Below, piece by piece: positions 1 through 10,234 of a DNA stretch of 64,000 bases. Origin of the DNA: Xiphydria camelus (Eukaryota > Arthropoda > Insecta > Hymenoptera > Xiphydriidae); contig OY783193.1 of NCBI GenBank assembly GCA_963678675.1, forward strand, positions 20,878,977-20,942,976. Direction: 5' to 3'. Under the pieces are notes generated by a model. The model worked only from the letters and a program-made list of their open reading frames with translations, was not told where the DNA came from and did no database searches. Positions within the stretch are counted from its first letter, which is position 1; each line of letters begins with the position of its first letter. Both the position numbers and the translations under genes were made by a program.

Positions 1-935
1 GCACCCGTGTATCTTTACAGGAAAAATGTCTGCCCCCTTCACCCCTCAAATTCTACATCGAATTTTCTCAATAAATATACGGTTATAACCAAAACTGTGC
101 TTAGTTATGCCATATAAATCGACTATTCTCTATTGATAGAGACCAGAATAAATATTATAAGTTAAATATTAACAGAGATTCGCCCTTAGCAACGCTAAAC
201 CACGCCCCTGCCGCCTGAAAGTCGAGAATCCGATTTCTCGGGCAATATATATATATGTCAAAATGTCACTCTAATTCCGCCTATCTTCGGCGATAGTCGG
301 CCATGATCGGAAATGTCTACACAGATGCGGGTACACGCATACGCCATCAAATGTATGTGAGAGTGTGTGAGAGAATATATTCCTTGAATGTTGGTCATGG
401 TTTTCAAAGTGAATAAAATATTTAAGTTCGCGTAACGATTTCCCTCGCGTTTATTTCGATCCTCGGACGCACTTGTTAATAAAAAGTGATAATTCAGTGC
501 AATCGGAGTAATGAATCTCAATAGTGGTGAATGTGACAGACACTCCGTATAGTTTAATAATCGTTTGTATTTTTTTCGTTTAATCGTGATAATCAACGAA
601 TGCAGTGGTATTTTTCTCTAGTTGCCTGTGCATCAAGAGCAGGAAAGGAGACGGTCTCAGAAGAATTCCCATCAGATAAGTTTAATTGCCATCTGACAAC
701 TTTAACCTCACTTTCGATGGAAGGACAAATATCTTTGTGTTCATTCTATTTTTTGTTTTCAGCGTCATGCGAGCATGGGGTGAATCGATGGATTAACAAA
801 TTAATTTGATGTTTCTTCTCCACCAAAGCCGTGGCAGAAGAATAGCAGATGCAATTGAATTGGATCACAATATCAAGTAATTACTTTAACATTAGTTTTT
901 CTCTATTGATATATTTCTTCCTTCGTACTATATTT
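1..935 (+). repeat. Family A dispersed repeat, copy 1 (5' end cut by window)
   Basis: This sequence recurs at 1907-2400 (+), 16345-17272 (-), 28255-29236 (-) and, in part, 35040-35225 (+). Seen in the sequence: complete copies start with a terminal hairpin (GAGACAC...GTGTCTC) followed by GCGGCATGTTCATTC, here lost off the left edge. A shared body of about 900 bases ends in half of foldback B (about 830-935). Short open frames in it are not conserved between copies, so I do not call a gene. It is probably a non-autonomous DNA transposon, but its class is not clear. Confidence 0.7.
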
Positions 936-949
936 TAAATAATGAAATG

Positions 950-1300
950 CTGGATATAATTTTGTTATTTATAATCTGTTACAGAAATAAACGTGCTGCT
1001 ATTCAATTCCACCCAGAAGGACTCCAAATCATGTGCGAACCCGAGGGGGTTTCTTTCGAACGAGGGATCGTCCACTTGTTGTTCCAAGAACCAGCTACAT
1101 TAGTTCATTCGGCGGGTTCGATCTGCTGCCTCGAGTGCATGGACGTGCGTCCATCCTTCAATATCCTCCCTCCCATGGTCTTGCTGATTCTAACCTCTGT
1201 TGCCACAGCCCGAATGCTCGTCGAAGGTTATTGCTTATTCTTTTTAGCACAGATCTATATTATGCTGCACCTGTATTCTTCTGTGACTTCCTAAAATAAT
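950..1300 (-). pseudogene. Decayed Tc1/mariner-like transposase fragment
   Basis: The minus strand matches, with stops and shifts, the plus-strand relics at 25855-26160 and 27860-28000. The shared core reads like WFLEQQVDDPSF, the segment that precedes the first catalytic Asp motif in arthropod Tc1/mariner transposases. The open frames on the plus strand here are antisense readings. It is one arm of a long inverted repeat whose other arms occur elsewhere in the window. No functional product is possible. Confidence 0.55.
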
Positions 1301-1319
1301 TATAAAAACCCCATATAAT

Positions 1320-1640
1320 TCAGCCCTGACAAGTACAATTTTATCGAGCTGTACCCTATCGAGGAGGTCTTTCGATGTAATGATTCCGAAATGTTTCTAT
1401 GATATTTTGCAACATTCGAGAATTTATCGAGAAATATATATTTCTAACATACGGTAGTATTCACGAATATTGCAAAATATCGCAGGAATGTTACAGAAAA
1501 GTTACTTGGAAAAACGTGCTTTGTGGGGTGTAAATGATTATACCCCAGAGGCGAAGAAGAGATGAAATAAAAGTGAGGTATATGTACACTTCACGTTTGA
1601 CACAGGTTTGTATATAAATTGGAACTTGTGATAGTATAAT
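1320..1640. repeat. Inner arm of the mariner-associated foldback
   Basis: No gene is seen. The sequence (cagccctgacaagtacaat onward, with a central gagaaatatatatttctaac palindrome) recurs at 14230-14460, 25620-25860 and 26565-26950. It links family B foldbacks to Tc1/mariner fragments in every copy, so it is part of the same composite transposon. Confidence 0.6.
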
Positions 1641-1906
1641 ACGAAAGAGGAAATATATAAATAAAGAAAAAATAATAATAAAGTAGTTATTCCATTATTT
1701 TAATCCAATTCCATTGTATCCCTTATTTTTCTCCCACGACTTTGATTGTTGATAGCGGATGGATCAGCTAATAAATTTGATTTTTATTCACTATCAACTA
1801 TCAAAGTCATGGCAGAAAAATAAGGGATACACAATGGAATTGGATTACAGTAATGTAGTAACTACTTTATTATTATTTTTTCTTTATCGATATATTTCCT
1901 CTTTCG
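1637..1906. repeat. Family B foldback, copy 1
   Basis: An interrupted palindrome. Outer arms read atacgaaagaggaaatata and its complement; inner arms carry a run of AATAATAATAAAGTAGTTA. The loop includes the stretch around cactatcaactatcaaagtc. Further copies lie at about 6985-7215, 24070-24300, 25185-25605, 27338-27860 and 60645-60920, with half copies at 830-935, 15785-15890 and 28240-28350. Non-coding, hairpin-forming, probably a MITE-like or terminal part of the mariner-type element. Confidence 0.7.
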
Positions 1907-2400
1907 TATCAAGAGACACGGTAGTGTCTCGCGGCATGTTCATTCACGCCAGAGCGCTCTCGCCTCTCGCCGCGAGCACCCGTGTATCTTTACAGGAAAG
2001 ATGTCTGCCCCCTTCACCCCTCAATTTTTACATCGAATTTTCTCAGTAAATACACGGTTATAACCAAAACTATGCTTAGTTACGCCATATAAATCGTCTA
2101 TTCTCTATTGATAGAGACCAGAATAAATGTTGTAAGTTATATATTAACAAAGATTTTTCCTTAGCAACGCGAAGCCACGCCCCTTGCCCCGAAAAGTCGA
2201 GGATTTCCTTTCTGGCTGCGATATATATATGTCAAAATGTCACAATTTTTTCGGCTATCTTCGGCAATGGTCGGAAACACATACAAGCGCCATCAAATGT
2301 GTGGGATATATTTCGGCTTCCATCGTCGATCGACTGTTCAGTGATGATCGTGTTCGGTGATGATCGATCGAAAGTGCGTGTACAAAAGTGCGACCGATAG
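1907..2400 (+). repeat. Family A dispersed repeat, copy 2
   Basis: It begins with the terminal hairpin (GAGACACGGTAGTGTCTC at about 1912) and GCGGCATGTTCATTC, then follows copy 1 closely to about 2320. After that it runs into GC-rich sequence not found in the other copies, so the usual 3' half is missing or replaced. Confidence 0.65.
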
Positions 2401-3123
2401 GCGCGATGTGTCACCGCGAGTGCACCCGAGGAGCGTCTCCAGGGCTTGGATCCGACATTTCGCGAGTGATCGGAGTGAATAGTGCCTCCCTATCATTTTT
2501 CCAACTCCAATTCCTCGCGCTTCGCTCTCGACGCGACGGCGGAAAAGTGGAAGCGACTGCTCGAGGAATCGGTTTTATCCCGCCTCCTAGTGATTTTCCT
2601 CCCACGGCCCTCGCTCGTGCACCCGCGACCGCATGGTGGACTCTCCCCGACGGAAATTTATTCCTCGAGGAAGTCTCTCCGCGCTCCTCGTTGACGTCCG
2701 AGCGACGATCGCTGCGAGGTTATCTTCCATAACCTATCCTTATGTCGCCTGGGTGATTATCTTCCTATCTCGGATGATTGACGGCAGCGTTCGCGCGAGA
2801 AGCTTCGAGGAGTTTCGCTCGCTGAAAGTAAAACGCATCGCGTCCACAGCCATGGTAAGTAATTTTTAGAAGTGAGAGGAAATGATCATTCGGATTTTTT
2901 CGATGCCTAATAACCGAATTACACACCTCATACCTAATTGCAGAGAGAAGCTAGTGCCGCTGGCAGCCGTGAAGGTTATCGTCAACATGGTCGCCAGGAA
3001 AGCGATTTTCACTGCCTCTTCGGTCGCCGAGGCAAAGTCCGACCACTCTGGCATCGCTGGCTGGCTGTATCGGCGCCTCTGGTTTTGACCGTCAACCCAA
3101 CAGAGGCTCGATGTAGAAAATGA
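2400..3123 (+). other. GC-rich candidate two-exon gene start (uncertain)
   Basis: This is much more GC-rich than its surroundings. At 2851-2853 an ATG is followed at once by a consensus splice donor (ATG then GTAAGT). A polypyrimidine-poor acceptor (AATTGCAG) sits at about 2941. Joining them gives an open frame of about 60 codons (MREASAAGSREGYRQHG... ending ARCRK) to a stop at about 3121. I recognise no domain, and a second frame through the same exon is also open for about 45 codons. It could be a displaced promoter plus first exons of a host gene, or a transposon 5' region. The block at 2434-2480 recurs in diverged form at 3395-3440. Confidence 0.3.
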
Positions 3124-3139
3124 AGGAAGGTGAACCAAA

Positions 3140-3600
3140 TCTGTGCGAGAAGAAAGGTTCGTTGATTACTGTTTTCTCAATTGATATGTCGACTGATACT
3201 CACCAACCGACGATTCATTCTCAATCCTGTTCCTCGTACCTTACGTATCGCTCACACCACTTTGTAGAACTCGTTCACCACTGACGCTCCCGTCCAGTTT
3301 TAAATACTAATTCAATTCAATACTAATTCAAAACTTTTATATTTTAAGGTTACACGAATCGCTTCGATCTCCCAAATGGACAGCTATTAGAAGATCTCCA
3401 GAGGGCTCGGATCTGCCATTTCGCGAGTGATCGGTATAAAATATACAAATATAGTAATAGCGTGTAGCATACGAACTGAACTAAAGAATAGCGTGTAATA
3501 TAGAAAACCTGTTGTTAATTCTATCGTTAACAACATATAGGTAGGTAAATGCACGGTAGACACATCCATAGTATCAGCGCGAGATAAGTATTTCAAAAAA
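3140..3600. other. No gene seen; short repeat of upstream sequence
   Basis: AT-rich sequence with no supportable gene. The only structure noted is 3395-3440, which repeats the ctccagggcttggatc...cgagtgatcgg block of 2434-2480 with several substitutions. Confidence 0.5.
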
Positions 3601-3639
3601 TAATCTAAGCAATTTAAAAATAAAATTCTTTATTTGGTA

Positions 3640-3690
3640 CATTTGTTTGTGTGTGTGTGTGTGTGTTCGTGCGTGCGCGCGCGGGTGTTT
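3640..3690. repeat. GT/GC microsatellite
   Basis: A TG run of about 12 units passing into a GC-rich alternating tract (gtgcgtgcgcgcgcg). Alternating purine-pyrimidine sequence with no coding context. Confidence 0.85.
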
Positions 3691-3759
3691 GTATTTTTTT
3701 TAAAAATAAACAGAAATTTTTTTAAATTTCTTCTTCTATCAGCAGAATTCCGCCTTCCT

Positions 3760-4190
3760 CTCCAGTATCTATAACCTTTTATGAACTGTTCGTGGTAGGA
3801 GGCAGCGATCGATAATAGAGACTCGTCGTAGACAAGTTCGTCTATTAAAACTAAAAGGCAATTGGTGTGCAACTGGAACATCATCGCAGGAATAATTTGT
3901 CTACGATTAGTCACAATCATTGATCGTTGCCCCCTACGATCAACAATTCGTACAAGGTAAATGCTTTGAAAGAAGTAAAAGTTACTTAGAGCAGGAATAG
4001 TTGAAACGAAAATCGCATATTGCAATGAAAGTACTATGGGTGAAAGGCGCTCGGTGACAAGCCTAACATTCTCCGATCCATCGAGTCATCTTTTTACGGA
4101 CAGGACATGAGCTAGATCCTCTTCGGTTGCACCTGTACGAGATGACATGTCAGAAAATCGTGAGTTCATGAAAATCTTCTAACCTACTCG
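3760..4190 (-). repeat. Family E repeat, single arm
   Basis: It matches one arm and part of the loop of the family E foldbacks at about 6098-6925, 24380-25180 and 59360-60185 (shared cgctcggtgacaag, gtacgagatgacat, tcgtggtaggaggcagcgat). Open frames across it are not conserved between copies. No recognised coding function. Confidence 0.6.
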
Positions 4191-4284
4191 TTCTGCAATA
4201 ATACCTCTAAAAAAAGAGAAAAAATCACCTCTAAAGTTGAGCTTGTAAGTATTTGTACAAGTTCTCAACAATGAGTTTCCAAGA

Positions 4285-4358
4285 GGCGGCGTGGCCGAGC
4301 GGTTAAAGCGCTAGTCTACTAACTCGGGGATCGCGTGTTCGAGGCTCCTCATGTGCTT
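4285..4358 (+). tRNA. tRNA-like sequence (Ser-type, pseudo)
   Basis: A-box-like TGGCCGAGCGGTTAA and B-box-like GTTCGAGGCTCC are at normal spacing. The anticodon loop would read CUACUAA (anticodon ACU, a Ser codon), where animals normally use GCU. The acceptor ends do not pair and the anticodon stem has mismatches, so a functional tRNA is unlikely. A run of nine T follows within about 10 bases, as at a Pol III terminator. Confidence 0.5.
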
Positions 4359-4503
4359 CTTTTTTTTTGCAAATAAAAATGTTCATTTAATCATAATTTG
4401 ATAACAATCAACGTTACTAATCAATATTTTTTTTAATTTCAATTATATTTTAATTCTAGGAGCTGTGTTGAAAAAAATTAAAATTGTAGAAAAATAGCAG
4501 TTA

Positions 4504-4634
4504 TTATTCGCTTTCGGTGAGCTCAGGCTTACAATTTGTGGGATGATAATTGTCATAAAAGCACTCAAAACATAAATTAAGTTGACAATGACTACAGGAG
4601 ATAAAACCGGTATTGCTGCAAGCGCAGGGAGTCT
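4504..4634 (-). pseudogene. C-terminal Cys/His cluster remnant of a DDD transposase
   Basis: The minus strand reads an open frame ending at a stop at 4504-4506 with the pattern C-x-C-x7-C-x2-C-x4-C-x2-C-x4-YHP-x2-C (...SCSHCQLNLCFECFYDNYHP...). This resembles the last ~40 residues of the transposases at 8230-10062 and 31595-33293 (CAWCKKQLCMKHFF...YHYC). The similarity is in Cys/His spacing and the aromatic YH motif, not overall identity, so the assignment is inference. Confidence 0.5.
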
Positions 4635-4759
4635 TCAATTTATTTAAAGGAAAGCATACTTCATTCACGTTGGAAAAAAAATATTATTTAATAACGTTGA
4701 TTGTTATCAAATTATGATTAAATGAACATTTTATTTGCAAAAAAAAAGAAGCACATGAG

Positions 4760-4833
4760 GAGCCTCGAACACGCGATCCCCGAGTTAGTAGACTAGCGCT
4801 TTAACCGCTCGGCGACGCCGCCTCTTGGAAACT
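4760..4833 (-). tRNA. tRNA-like sequence, inverted second copy
   Basis: The reverse complement of the unit at 4285-4358 with about one substitution (GGCGACG for GGCCGAG in the A-box region). It lies in the opposite arm of the same foldback and also has its T-run on the loop side. Confidence 0.5.
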
Positions 4834-4994
4834 CGTTGTTGAGAACTTGTACAAATAATTACAAGCTCAACTTTAGAGGTGATTTTTTCTCTTCTTTTTG
4901 AGTGTTGCACCCTAGGGTTGTGGTGATGTACTATACTAGTGGTGCTCTATAAATGAGTAAAGATTCGGCCAAATCGGTGACCCGAAAGCCTGAG

Positions 4995-5125
4995 CCTCTC
5001 TTGTTAGAGAGTTGAAAGTAAAACGTCTTCATGGATTTCTGTAGACGACCAAAATATAAGAAAAATCCGATGGCCTGTAAATTCGAAAGCGGTATATGTT
5101 TTATTTCTCCAAAATACTAAGGCAA
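4995..5125 (+). pseudogene. Mariner transposase fragment (relic)
   Basis: The plus strand reads SSWISVDDQNIRKIRWPVNS then KAVYVLFLQNTKAK, matching minus-strand relics at 23370-23560 and 58695-58800. By position it corresponds to the segment after the first catalytic Asp of mariner transposases (W-x-PxxPRPKK...SKxK). It is short, decayed and has no start. It lies beside a family D foldback, as do the other copies. Confidence 0.5.
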
Positions 5126-5320
5126 AGTTAAAAATATAAGGGCTCTCTAGTCTATAAGTCCCTTTCAAAATATCACGAGAATAAATCAAAAGTAACGTGG
5201 TTATAATTAATTGGCTCGTATCGGTATAAAATGTGAGACTTTAATTTTGTGGTAATAAAAAGCTATTCTTCTACATGTACGTATCTTCCTCATGAATAAA
5301 TTCCAAAAAGTAGTGATATC

Positions 5321-6046
5321 CCCCCACAAAAACAGATTCTCTGTAAAAAAAGGCGGCATGTTCATTCAGTGCCAACAAAAATTGATACGTAAAATACTCT
5401 CCAAAAAAGATTTGAAATCAATTAAGATCGCCATGTTCAAGATTTATATATAAAAAGTAAAAGGCATCATTTGAAAGGGAAATTATTGTAAATCAGGTTA
5501 CTAAAAAATTCGACTAAAAAAATTTATAAAAAAATTTTAATAAAAAAGAACTTGCCGCGTTTTTTTCCTTCAAAATAAAAAATTCAGACAGAGAATTATA
5601 TTCGATGTTTATGCACTTATGATTTTAAATAAATTCATACACTCTTATATGATACCACCAGTATACCAAACGTCGCACGGGAAACCGATCAGGCGGGGGC
5701 CTTCTGGATTTCTCTGAATTTGACTTCGACAGTGCAATTTATGAATCACTCTAGCACTGTCCAAGCACTGCCAATATTCGGTATAGTGAACAAAATATGA
5801 AAACTTAAACGCGGCAAGTTCTTTTTTATTAAAATTTTTTTATAAATTTTTTTAGTCGAATTTTTTAGTAACCTGATTTACAATAATTTCCCTTTCAAAT
5901 GATGCCTTTTACTTTTTATATATAAATCTTGAACATGGCGATCTTAATTGATTTCAAATCTTTTTTGGAGAGTATTTTACGTATCAATTTTTGTTGGCAC
6001 TGAATGAACATGCCGCCTTTTTTTACAGAGAATCTGTTTTTGTGGG
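5321..6046. repeat. Family D foldback, copy 1
   Basis: Ends read CCCCACAAAAACAG / CTGTTTTTGTGGGG. Arms of about 245 bases contain GGCGGCATGTTCATTCAGTG and AACTTGCCGCG. The ~240-base unique centre (with ggaaaccgatcaggcgggggc) is inverted here relative to copies 2-4. Copies: 12296-13024, 22440-23173, 57761-58489. Non-coding; likely a MITE. Confidence 0.8.
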
Positions 6047-6097
6047 TTATACTATACCACAAGTTCGAATATATATACCGACCTGTCAAACGTGAAG

Positions 6098-6925
6098 TGT
6101 ATTACTGCAGAACGAGTACGTTAGAAGATTTTCATGAAGGCTCACGATTTTCTCACATGTCATCTCGTACAGGTGCAACCGAAGAGGATCTAGTTCGTGT
6201 CCTGTCCGTAAAAAGATGACTCGATGGACATCGGAGAATGTCCGGCTTGTCACGGAGCGCCTATTACCCACGGTAGATTAATTGCAATACGCGCTTCTCG
6301 TTTCATTCAACTATTCCAGCGTTAAATAACTTTTACTTTTTTCAAGCTAATAACCTTTTTTGAACTGTTCGTGGTAGGTGGCAGCGATCGATAATAGCGA
6401 CTCGTCGTAGACAAGTTCGTCTCTTAAAACTAAAAAGCAATTCGGTGTACCGAACTACTACTGCGATAATGTGCCCGAGCTCACGGTCTATTCTGCGATT
6501 AACATTAACGTAATCGTGATTATGCTCAGGTGATGGGTGTTCCAAAAGAGGTAAAGTTGATACTAAACATCGGATGCTCTGTAAGCTGACTTGCTAGTGT
6601 ATGCTTTGCAACTGGAACATCATCGCAGGAATAATTTGTCTACGATTAAGCACAATCATTGATCACTGCCCCCTACGATGAACAGTTTGTACAAGGTAAA
6701 TACTTTGAAAGAAGTGAAAGTTATTTAAAGCAGGAATGATTGAAACGAAAAGCGCATATTACAATAAACGTACCGTGGGTAATAGGCGCTCGGTGACAAG
6801 TCTGACATTCTTCGATGTAAATCGAGTTATCTTTTTACGGACAGGACACGAGCTAGGTCCTCTTCGGTTGCACCTGTACGAGATGACATGTCAGAGTCTG
6901 CAGTAATACTTAATGAGATAAAAGT
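6098..6925. repeat. Family E foldback, copy 1
   Basis: Arms about 6098-6330 and 6700-6925 are inverted copies (acaggtgcaaccgaagagg ... and its complement). The loop carries ggtaggtggcagcgatcg and a segment running gtgtaccgaactactactg. Complete relatives lie at 24380-25180 and 59360-60185. No conserved frame is seen across copies. Confidence 0.65.
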
Positions 6926-6984
6926 GAGGTACATGTATACTTCACGTTTGACACAGGTCGGTATATAAATTCGAACTTGGGATA

Positions 6985-7215
6985 GTATAATACGAAAGAG
7001 GGACTATATCGATAAAGAAAAAATAATAATAAAGTAGTTACTACATTACTGTAATCCAATTCCATTGAATCCCTTATTTTTCTGCCACGACTTTGATAGT
7101 TGATAGTGAATAAAAATCAAATTTATTGGCTGATCCATCCACTATCAACAATCAAAGTCGTGGCAGAAAAATAAGCGATACAATGGAATTGGATTACAAT
7201 AATGGAGTAGGTAAC
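6985..7215. repeat. Family B foldback, copy 2
   Basis: Same palindrome as copy 1, with outer atacgaaagagg and loop sequence around tgatccatccactatcaac. Non-coding. Confidence 0.65.
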
Positions 7216-7329
7216 TACTTTAAACACTTGGGGAAACTCACCGAAGAAACCCGTATAATTATTTTTTATCACTTGTACACTTGATTTCGAGGTTAGATGC
7301 TTCGATCTCTCGAATTGACAGCTACCGGG

Positions 7330-7445
7330 AGATCAGGGGGTACTTTCTCGAGTCACTCGTATCGCTCGTATCTTTGCGTGCACGCAACTCAGCGAAGGGA
7401 CCATTCAGGACCCCCACCACAACGGAATACTTGATCTGCAACAGT
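7330..7445. repeat. Family C repeat, partial
   Basis: Contains accattcaggacccccacc and caacggaatacttgatc, recurring at 20455-20515, 23790-23985, 35736-35903 and 58975-59190. This copy has one side only. Non-coding. Confidence 0.55.
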
Positions 7446-7484
7446 TAATAGATGATTTTTATTCGCATTGGCATGTTTATGATG

Positions 7485-7667
7485 ATATTTGCAATTAATG
7501 TTCTACTCGGACTGAAATGAGTCGTAAGGTCAGCATCGAAGCTGTAAATGATGTGGTAATAATTAAATTAAATTTATTTACGAGTAAGGGCAAAATTTCA
7601 GCGGTGCATGCAAAAGGATTTCTTAAAACTATTCCAACGTCTCGAGTAAATATATGTAACAACATAT
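7485..7667 (+). pseudogene. Mariner transposase relic, interrupted by transposons
   Basis: Frames here read MSRKVSIEAVND... and, shifted, MQKDFLKLFQRLE-like residues. They match the minus-strand relics at 23560-23715 and 58885-58995. By position they correspond to the region upstream of the first catalytic motif of mariner transposases. The relic stops at 7667, where a nested insertion begins. Confidence 0.4.
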
Positions 7668-8229
7668 CGTCCCCTTCCTGCAAAAAGTCACTAACTAACA
7701 TTTATCATCAACTGACTTACAAGGAAACGTTTCGAGGCCGCCGCTTCCGATCTTGATGAAACTTCGTAAATTTAAAGTTTATCGAAAAATAAGAGACCCC
7801 TATTTTTTTATAGCGGCCCAATTTTGGTTTAAGGGGGTGAAATGGACCCCTGAATTTTCACCCCCTTCGAGCTATCTCCGAAACGAAGCGAGATAGATGA
7901 AAACTTTCAATGTACGTTTTGTTTGGTTTTTTTAGTATAATAAAATCCCCTAAACATATTTTGAAAAAAAGCATTATTTTTCAAAAAAAAAAATTCTTTT
8001 ATCTAATTTTTCGAAATTTCGGTTTAGTCATGTGGACAAAAACTTAGGAAATTTTATTACAAATTCAACCATGTATGACATGATATATTTCCCTCCTACA
8101 GTTTTGCAAATTTCTAACTTTTATGTCTGATAATGAGCGGGCTACCAATGGCAGTGACGGGATAGGTCGGGGGTTATTACTTCTATGTATTTTAATGCCA
8201 CTTTTCTTTTATTTAATAAAGTTCAACTT

Positions 8230-10062
8230 CTATGGCTCATAATTATGACAATAATGGTATTCCGTGAAAAAATGTTTCATACAAAGTTGTTTCTTACACC
8301 AAGCACACGTAATAACGGCAATATCGCCACATATGTGGCATCGTGGTTCCGAGTCCTGTGCAAAACAAAATTCTACAGGATGTTCAAATTCAGGAGGTCT
8401 CCTGAATATATATCCACTCTTGAACCACGAATATTTAATAAAGTTAGTAAACCGTGTTGAAGAAAACTGATTATGAGTAAGAGATTGAAGTTTTAAAATA
8501 TTATCTCTCGAATGAAGGTTAATATCGTAATTGAAAAGAGTTACAATATCTGAAAACCTCCTTACAAAATTCTTCCACATTCGAAATCCGTATACGTCTA
8601 GCGGTTGAATCAGTCCGGTGGTGCCTTGTGGAATCGTCATTAATATTATTGTCTTGTCTTCTGGTGTAGCTTCTCGAACACTTCGCTCACATTGTCCACT
8701 CCAAGAGTCCAGCAGTAAGACGCTTGTAGATCCAGTGTTAGGGAAGTAAACTTCTTGCAGCCATGTTTTCATGAGATCGGTTGTAAGTTTCCCAGATTTG
8801 GAAGCCATGAAGTATACATTTGGCGGCCTAAACACGGTTTGTTGCACTCGTTCTCCCAATTGCCCACTAGCCTCTTTTAATACCACATAAAGAGGCGACA
8901 GTAGTTTTCCATCAGCAGATATGGTGGGTTGTATAGTATAGCTGTGGGTTGTAGAAGATATTGATTGTACCACAGCTTCAATTTTTTTTTGCCCCGATGT
9001 AGCTAAAGTTCGGCCAGAATGTATTTCTAAATTAAATCCACTCTGATCAGAGTTAAATACATTTTGTGGTCCATATTGTGTAATGAGTGGCTTCACTTGT
9101 TCTACGAAGGCATGGCTTCGTACTTTCAAACTTTCCTCACCCTCAACGTTTTTTCTCGTTACAAACTTTGTGATCTTTCGAGAGACAATTCTATATGCTT
9201 TCTTGAATGACCTCAACCATATTTGACTTGCTTTGAAGGTTGGAAGATTCTCTACTTCTTTTGCTTGTAAAGCCCATCGTTTAAGGTCTACATCATGTAC
9301 TATTATTTTCGATCTACTAGTTTCTACAAATTTATCAAAAGTATATTTCGCTATGCGTATTAATTTATCATTTTGAGTACCCCTCTGTCCTACTTGCACA
9401 GCCCATCTTCGTAATTGTCTATCAGATTTCACTTTTTTAAACTGATGTTGAACTGCTGCTACGGTTCGACGTCTTTTCTTCCCACTGTTCCAGTAATCTA
9501 TGGCACTTTGTTTATATTCAAAGCTAACCGCTTCTTCATTGGGTGTACAGGGATATGGTTCTGGAGGTATAGAGGTTTCTACGTGAGGAACATCCTCGAC
9601 ATCCGATTCCAGCCAGTCAGTATTAACAGCGTGCATTTCACTATCCTCGATTGAATCTTCCAATTCCAATTTATTTTCATGTTCGACTCGAAATGATGAA
9701 TCCTCCATGCTACGTATAATAATATTTTGTAATAAATCTTTCAATTGCACTTCTGCACTATTCATTGGAGTTTCTCTTCCATTTGGTACACTGAAAACGG
9801 CCACCAATAAAGTTAACACATTGATCGGATTTATAATTGCCATAATAATAATATGAACTGCTGTGCACCATAGAAACTGAATATTCAGACTAAAAAGCTT
9901 TCTCTTTCGCTTCCTTATATATAATGAAGTCGCCTCACAAGAACGAAACAGACTGGAGAGGGTGGGAGGTCCGACTTCCCAAAAAGGGGCCATCATCCTC
10001 GGAGTCCGCGTACGAAACTCGAGAGCGCGTACGAAAATATTTTTACATGGGCACAGAGCCAA
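8230..10062 (-). CDS. DDD-type transposase, pogo/Tc1-mariner-like, with C-terminal Cys/His cluster
   Basis: A 610-codon uninterrupted frame. About residues 170-320 form the DNA-binding region (YKQSAIDYWNSGKKRRRT..., then LKRWALQAKEVENLPTFKAS..., like the paired HTH/CENP-B-type part of pogo proteins). Catalytic acids are D339 in FNSDQSGF, D452 in LLLDSWSG and D489 in QPLDVYGFRMWKN, a DD36D spacing. The last ~37 residues hold CHICG...CAWCKKQLCMKHFF...YHYC, a likely zinc-binding tail. A splice acceptor (GTTTTCAG) at about 9791 suggests the true coding exon starts there, and that roughly the first 90 codons are intron or 5' sequence read through; the relative at 31595 aligns only from this point. 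All catalytic residues are present, so it may be functional if an upstream exon exists. Family name not assigned. Confidence 0.85.
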   Translation of the reverse strand: MALCPCKNIFVRALEFRTRTPRMMAPFWEVGPPTLSSLFRSCEATSLYIRKRKRKLFSLNIQFLWCTAVHIIIMAIINPINVLTLLVAVFSVPNGRETPMNSAEVQLKDLLQNIIIRSMEDSSFRVEHENKLELEDSIEDSEMHAVNTDWLESDVEDVPHVETSIPPEPYPCTPNEEAVSFEYKQSAIDYWNSGKKRRRTVAAVQHQFKKVKSDRQLRRWAVQVGQRGTQNDKLIRIAKYTFDKFVETSRSKIIVHDVDLKRWALQAKEVENLPTFKASQIWLRSFKKAYRIVSRKITKFVTRKNVEGEESLKVRSHAFVEQVKPLITQYGPQNVFNSDQSGFNLEIHSGRTLATSGQKKIEAVVQSISSTTHSYTIQPTISADGKLLSPLYVVLKEASGQLGERVQQTVFRPPNVYFMASKSGKLTTDLMKTWLQEVYFPNTGSTSVLLLDSWSGQCERSVREATPEDKTIILMTIPQGTTGLIQPLDVYGFRMWKNFVRRFSDIVTLFNYDINLHSRDNILKLQSLTHNQFSSTRFTNFIKYSWFKSGYIFRRPPEFEHPVEFCFAQDSEPRCHICGDIAVITCAWCKKQLCMKHFFTEYHYCHNYEP

Positions 10063-10234
10063 CTAATAATAAAGCTTGTCCAAAGAACTAAACTCCCTCT
10101 TTCGCATCACCGGGGCCATATAAGGCAACCCTACAAATAACAGGAATGTTGTTTACGGCATTTTCGAGGAGTATATATACAGGGCCGAGAAGCAAAGAGC
10201 TTCAGTTTCATTGGCTGCGTCTATCATTCAAGTG
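10063..10234 (+). promoter_or_regulatory. Possible core promoter with TATA box
   Basis: TATATATA lies at about 10173-10180 (gagtatatatacagggcc), about 55 bases before the ATG of the small plus-strand frame at 10235. The segment is outside both inverted arms. It could serve the small frame. Promoter activity is inference. Confidence 0.3.

Larger units (their letters stand above)
4197..4905. mobile_element. Foldback element with a tRNA-like sequence in each arm
   Basis: Arms of about 230 bases (about 4205-4440 and 4680-4905) are inverted copies of one another. Each contains a tRNA-like unit followed by a T-run, and ends in an AAAAAGAGAAAAAATCACC-type terminus. The ~240-base loop carries a short transposase remnant on the minus strand (4504-4634). 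I could not define a clean target duplication. It is probably a non-autonomous derivative of a DNA transposon that took up a tRNA-derived sequence; the alternative is a SINE pair in inverted orientation, but the arm identity continues beyond the tRNA unit on both sides. Confidence 0.6.

Noticed and set aside
4285..4358. Functional tRNA-Ser gene
   Set aside because: Acceptor strands do not pair, the anticodon would be ACU, and the unit is duplicated in inverted arms. Kept as tRNA-like only.
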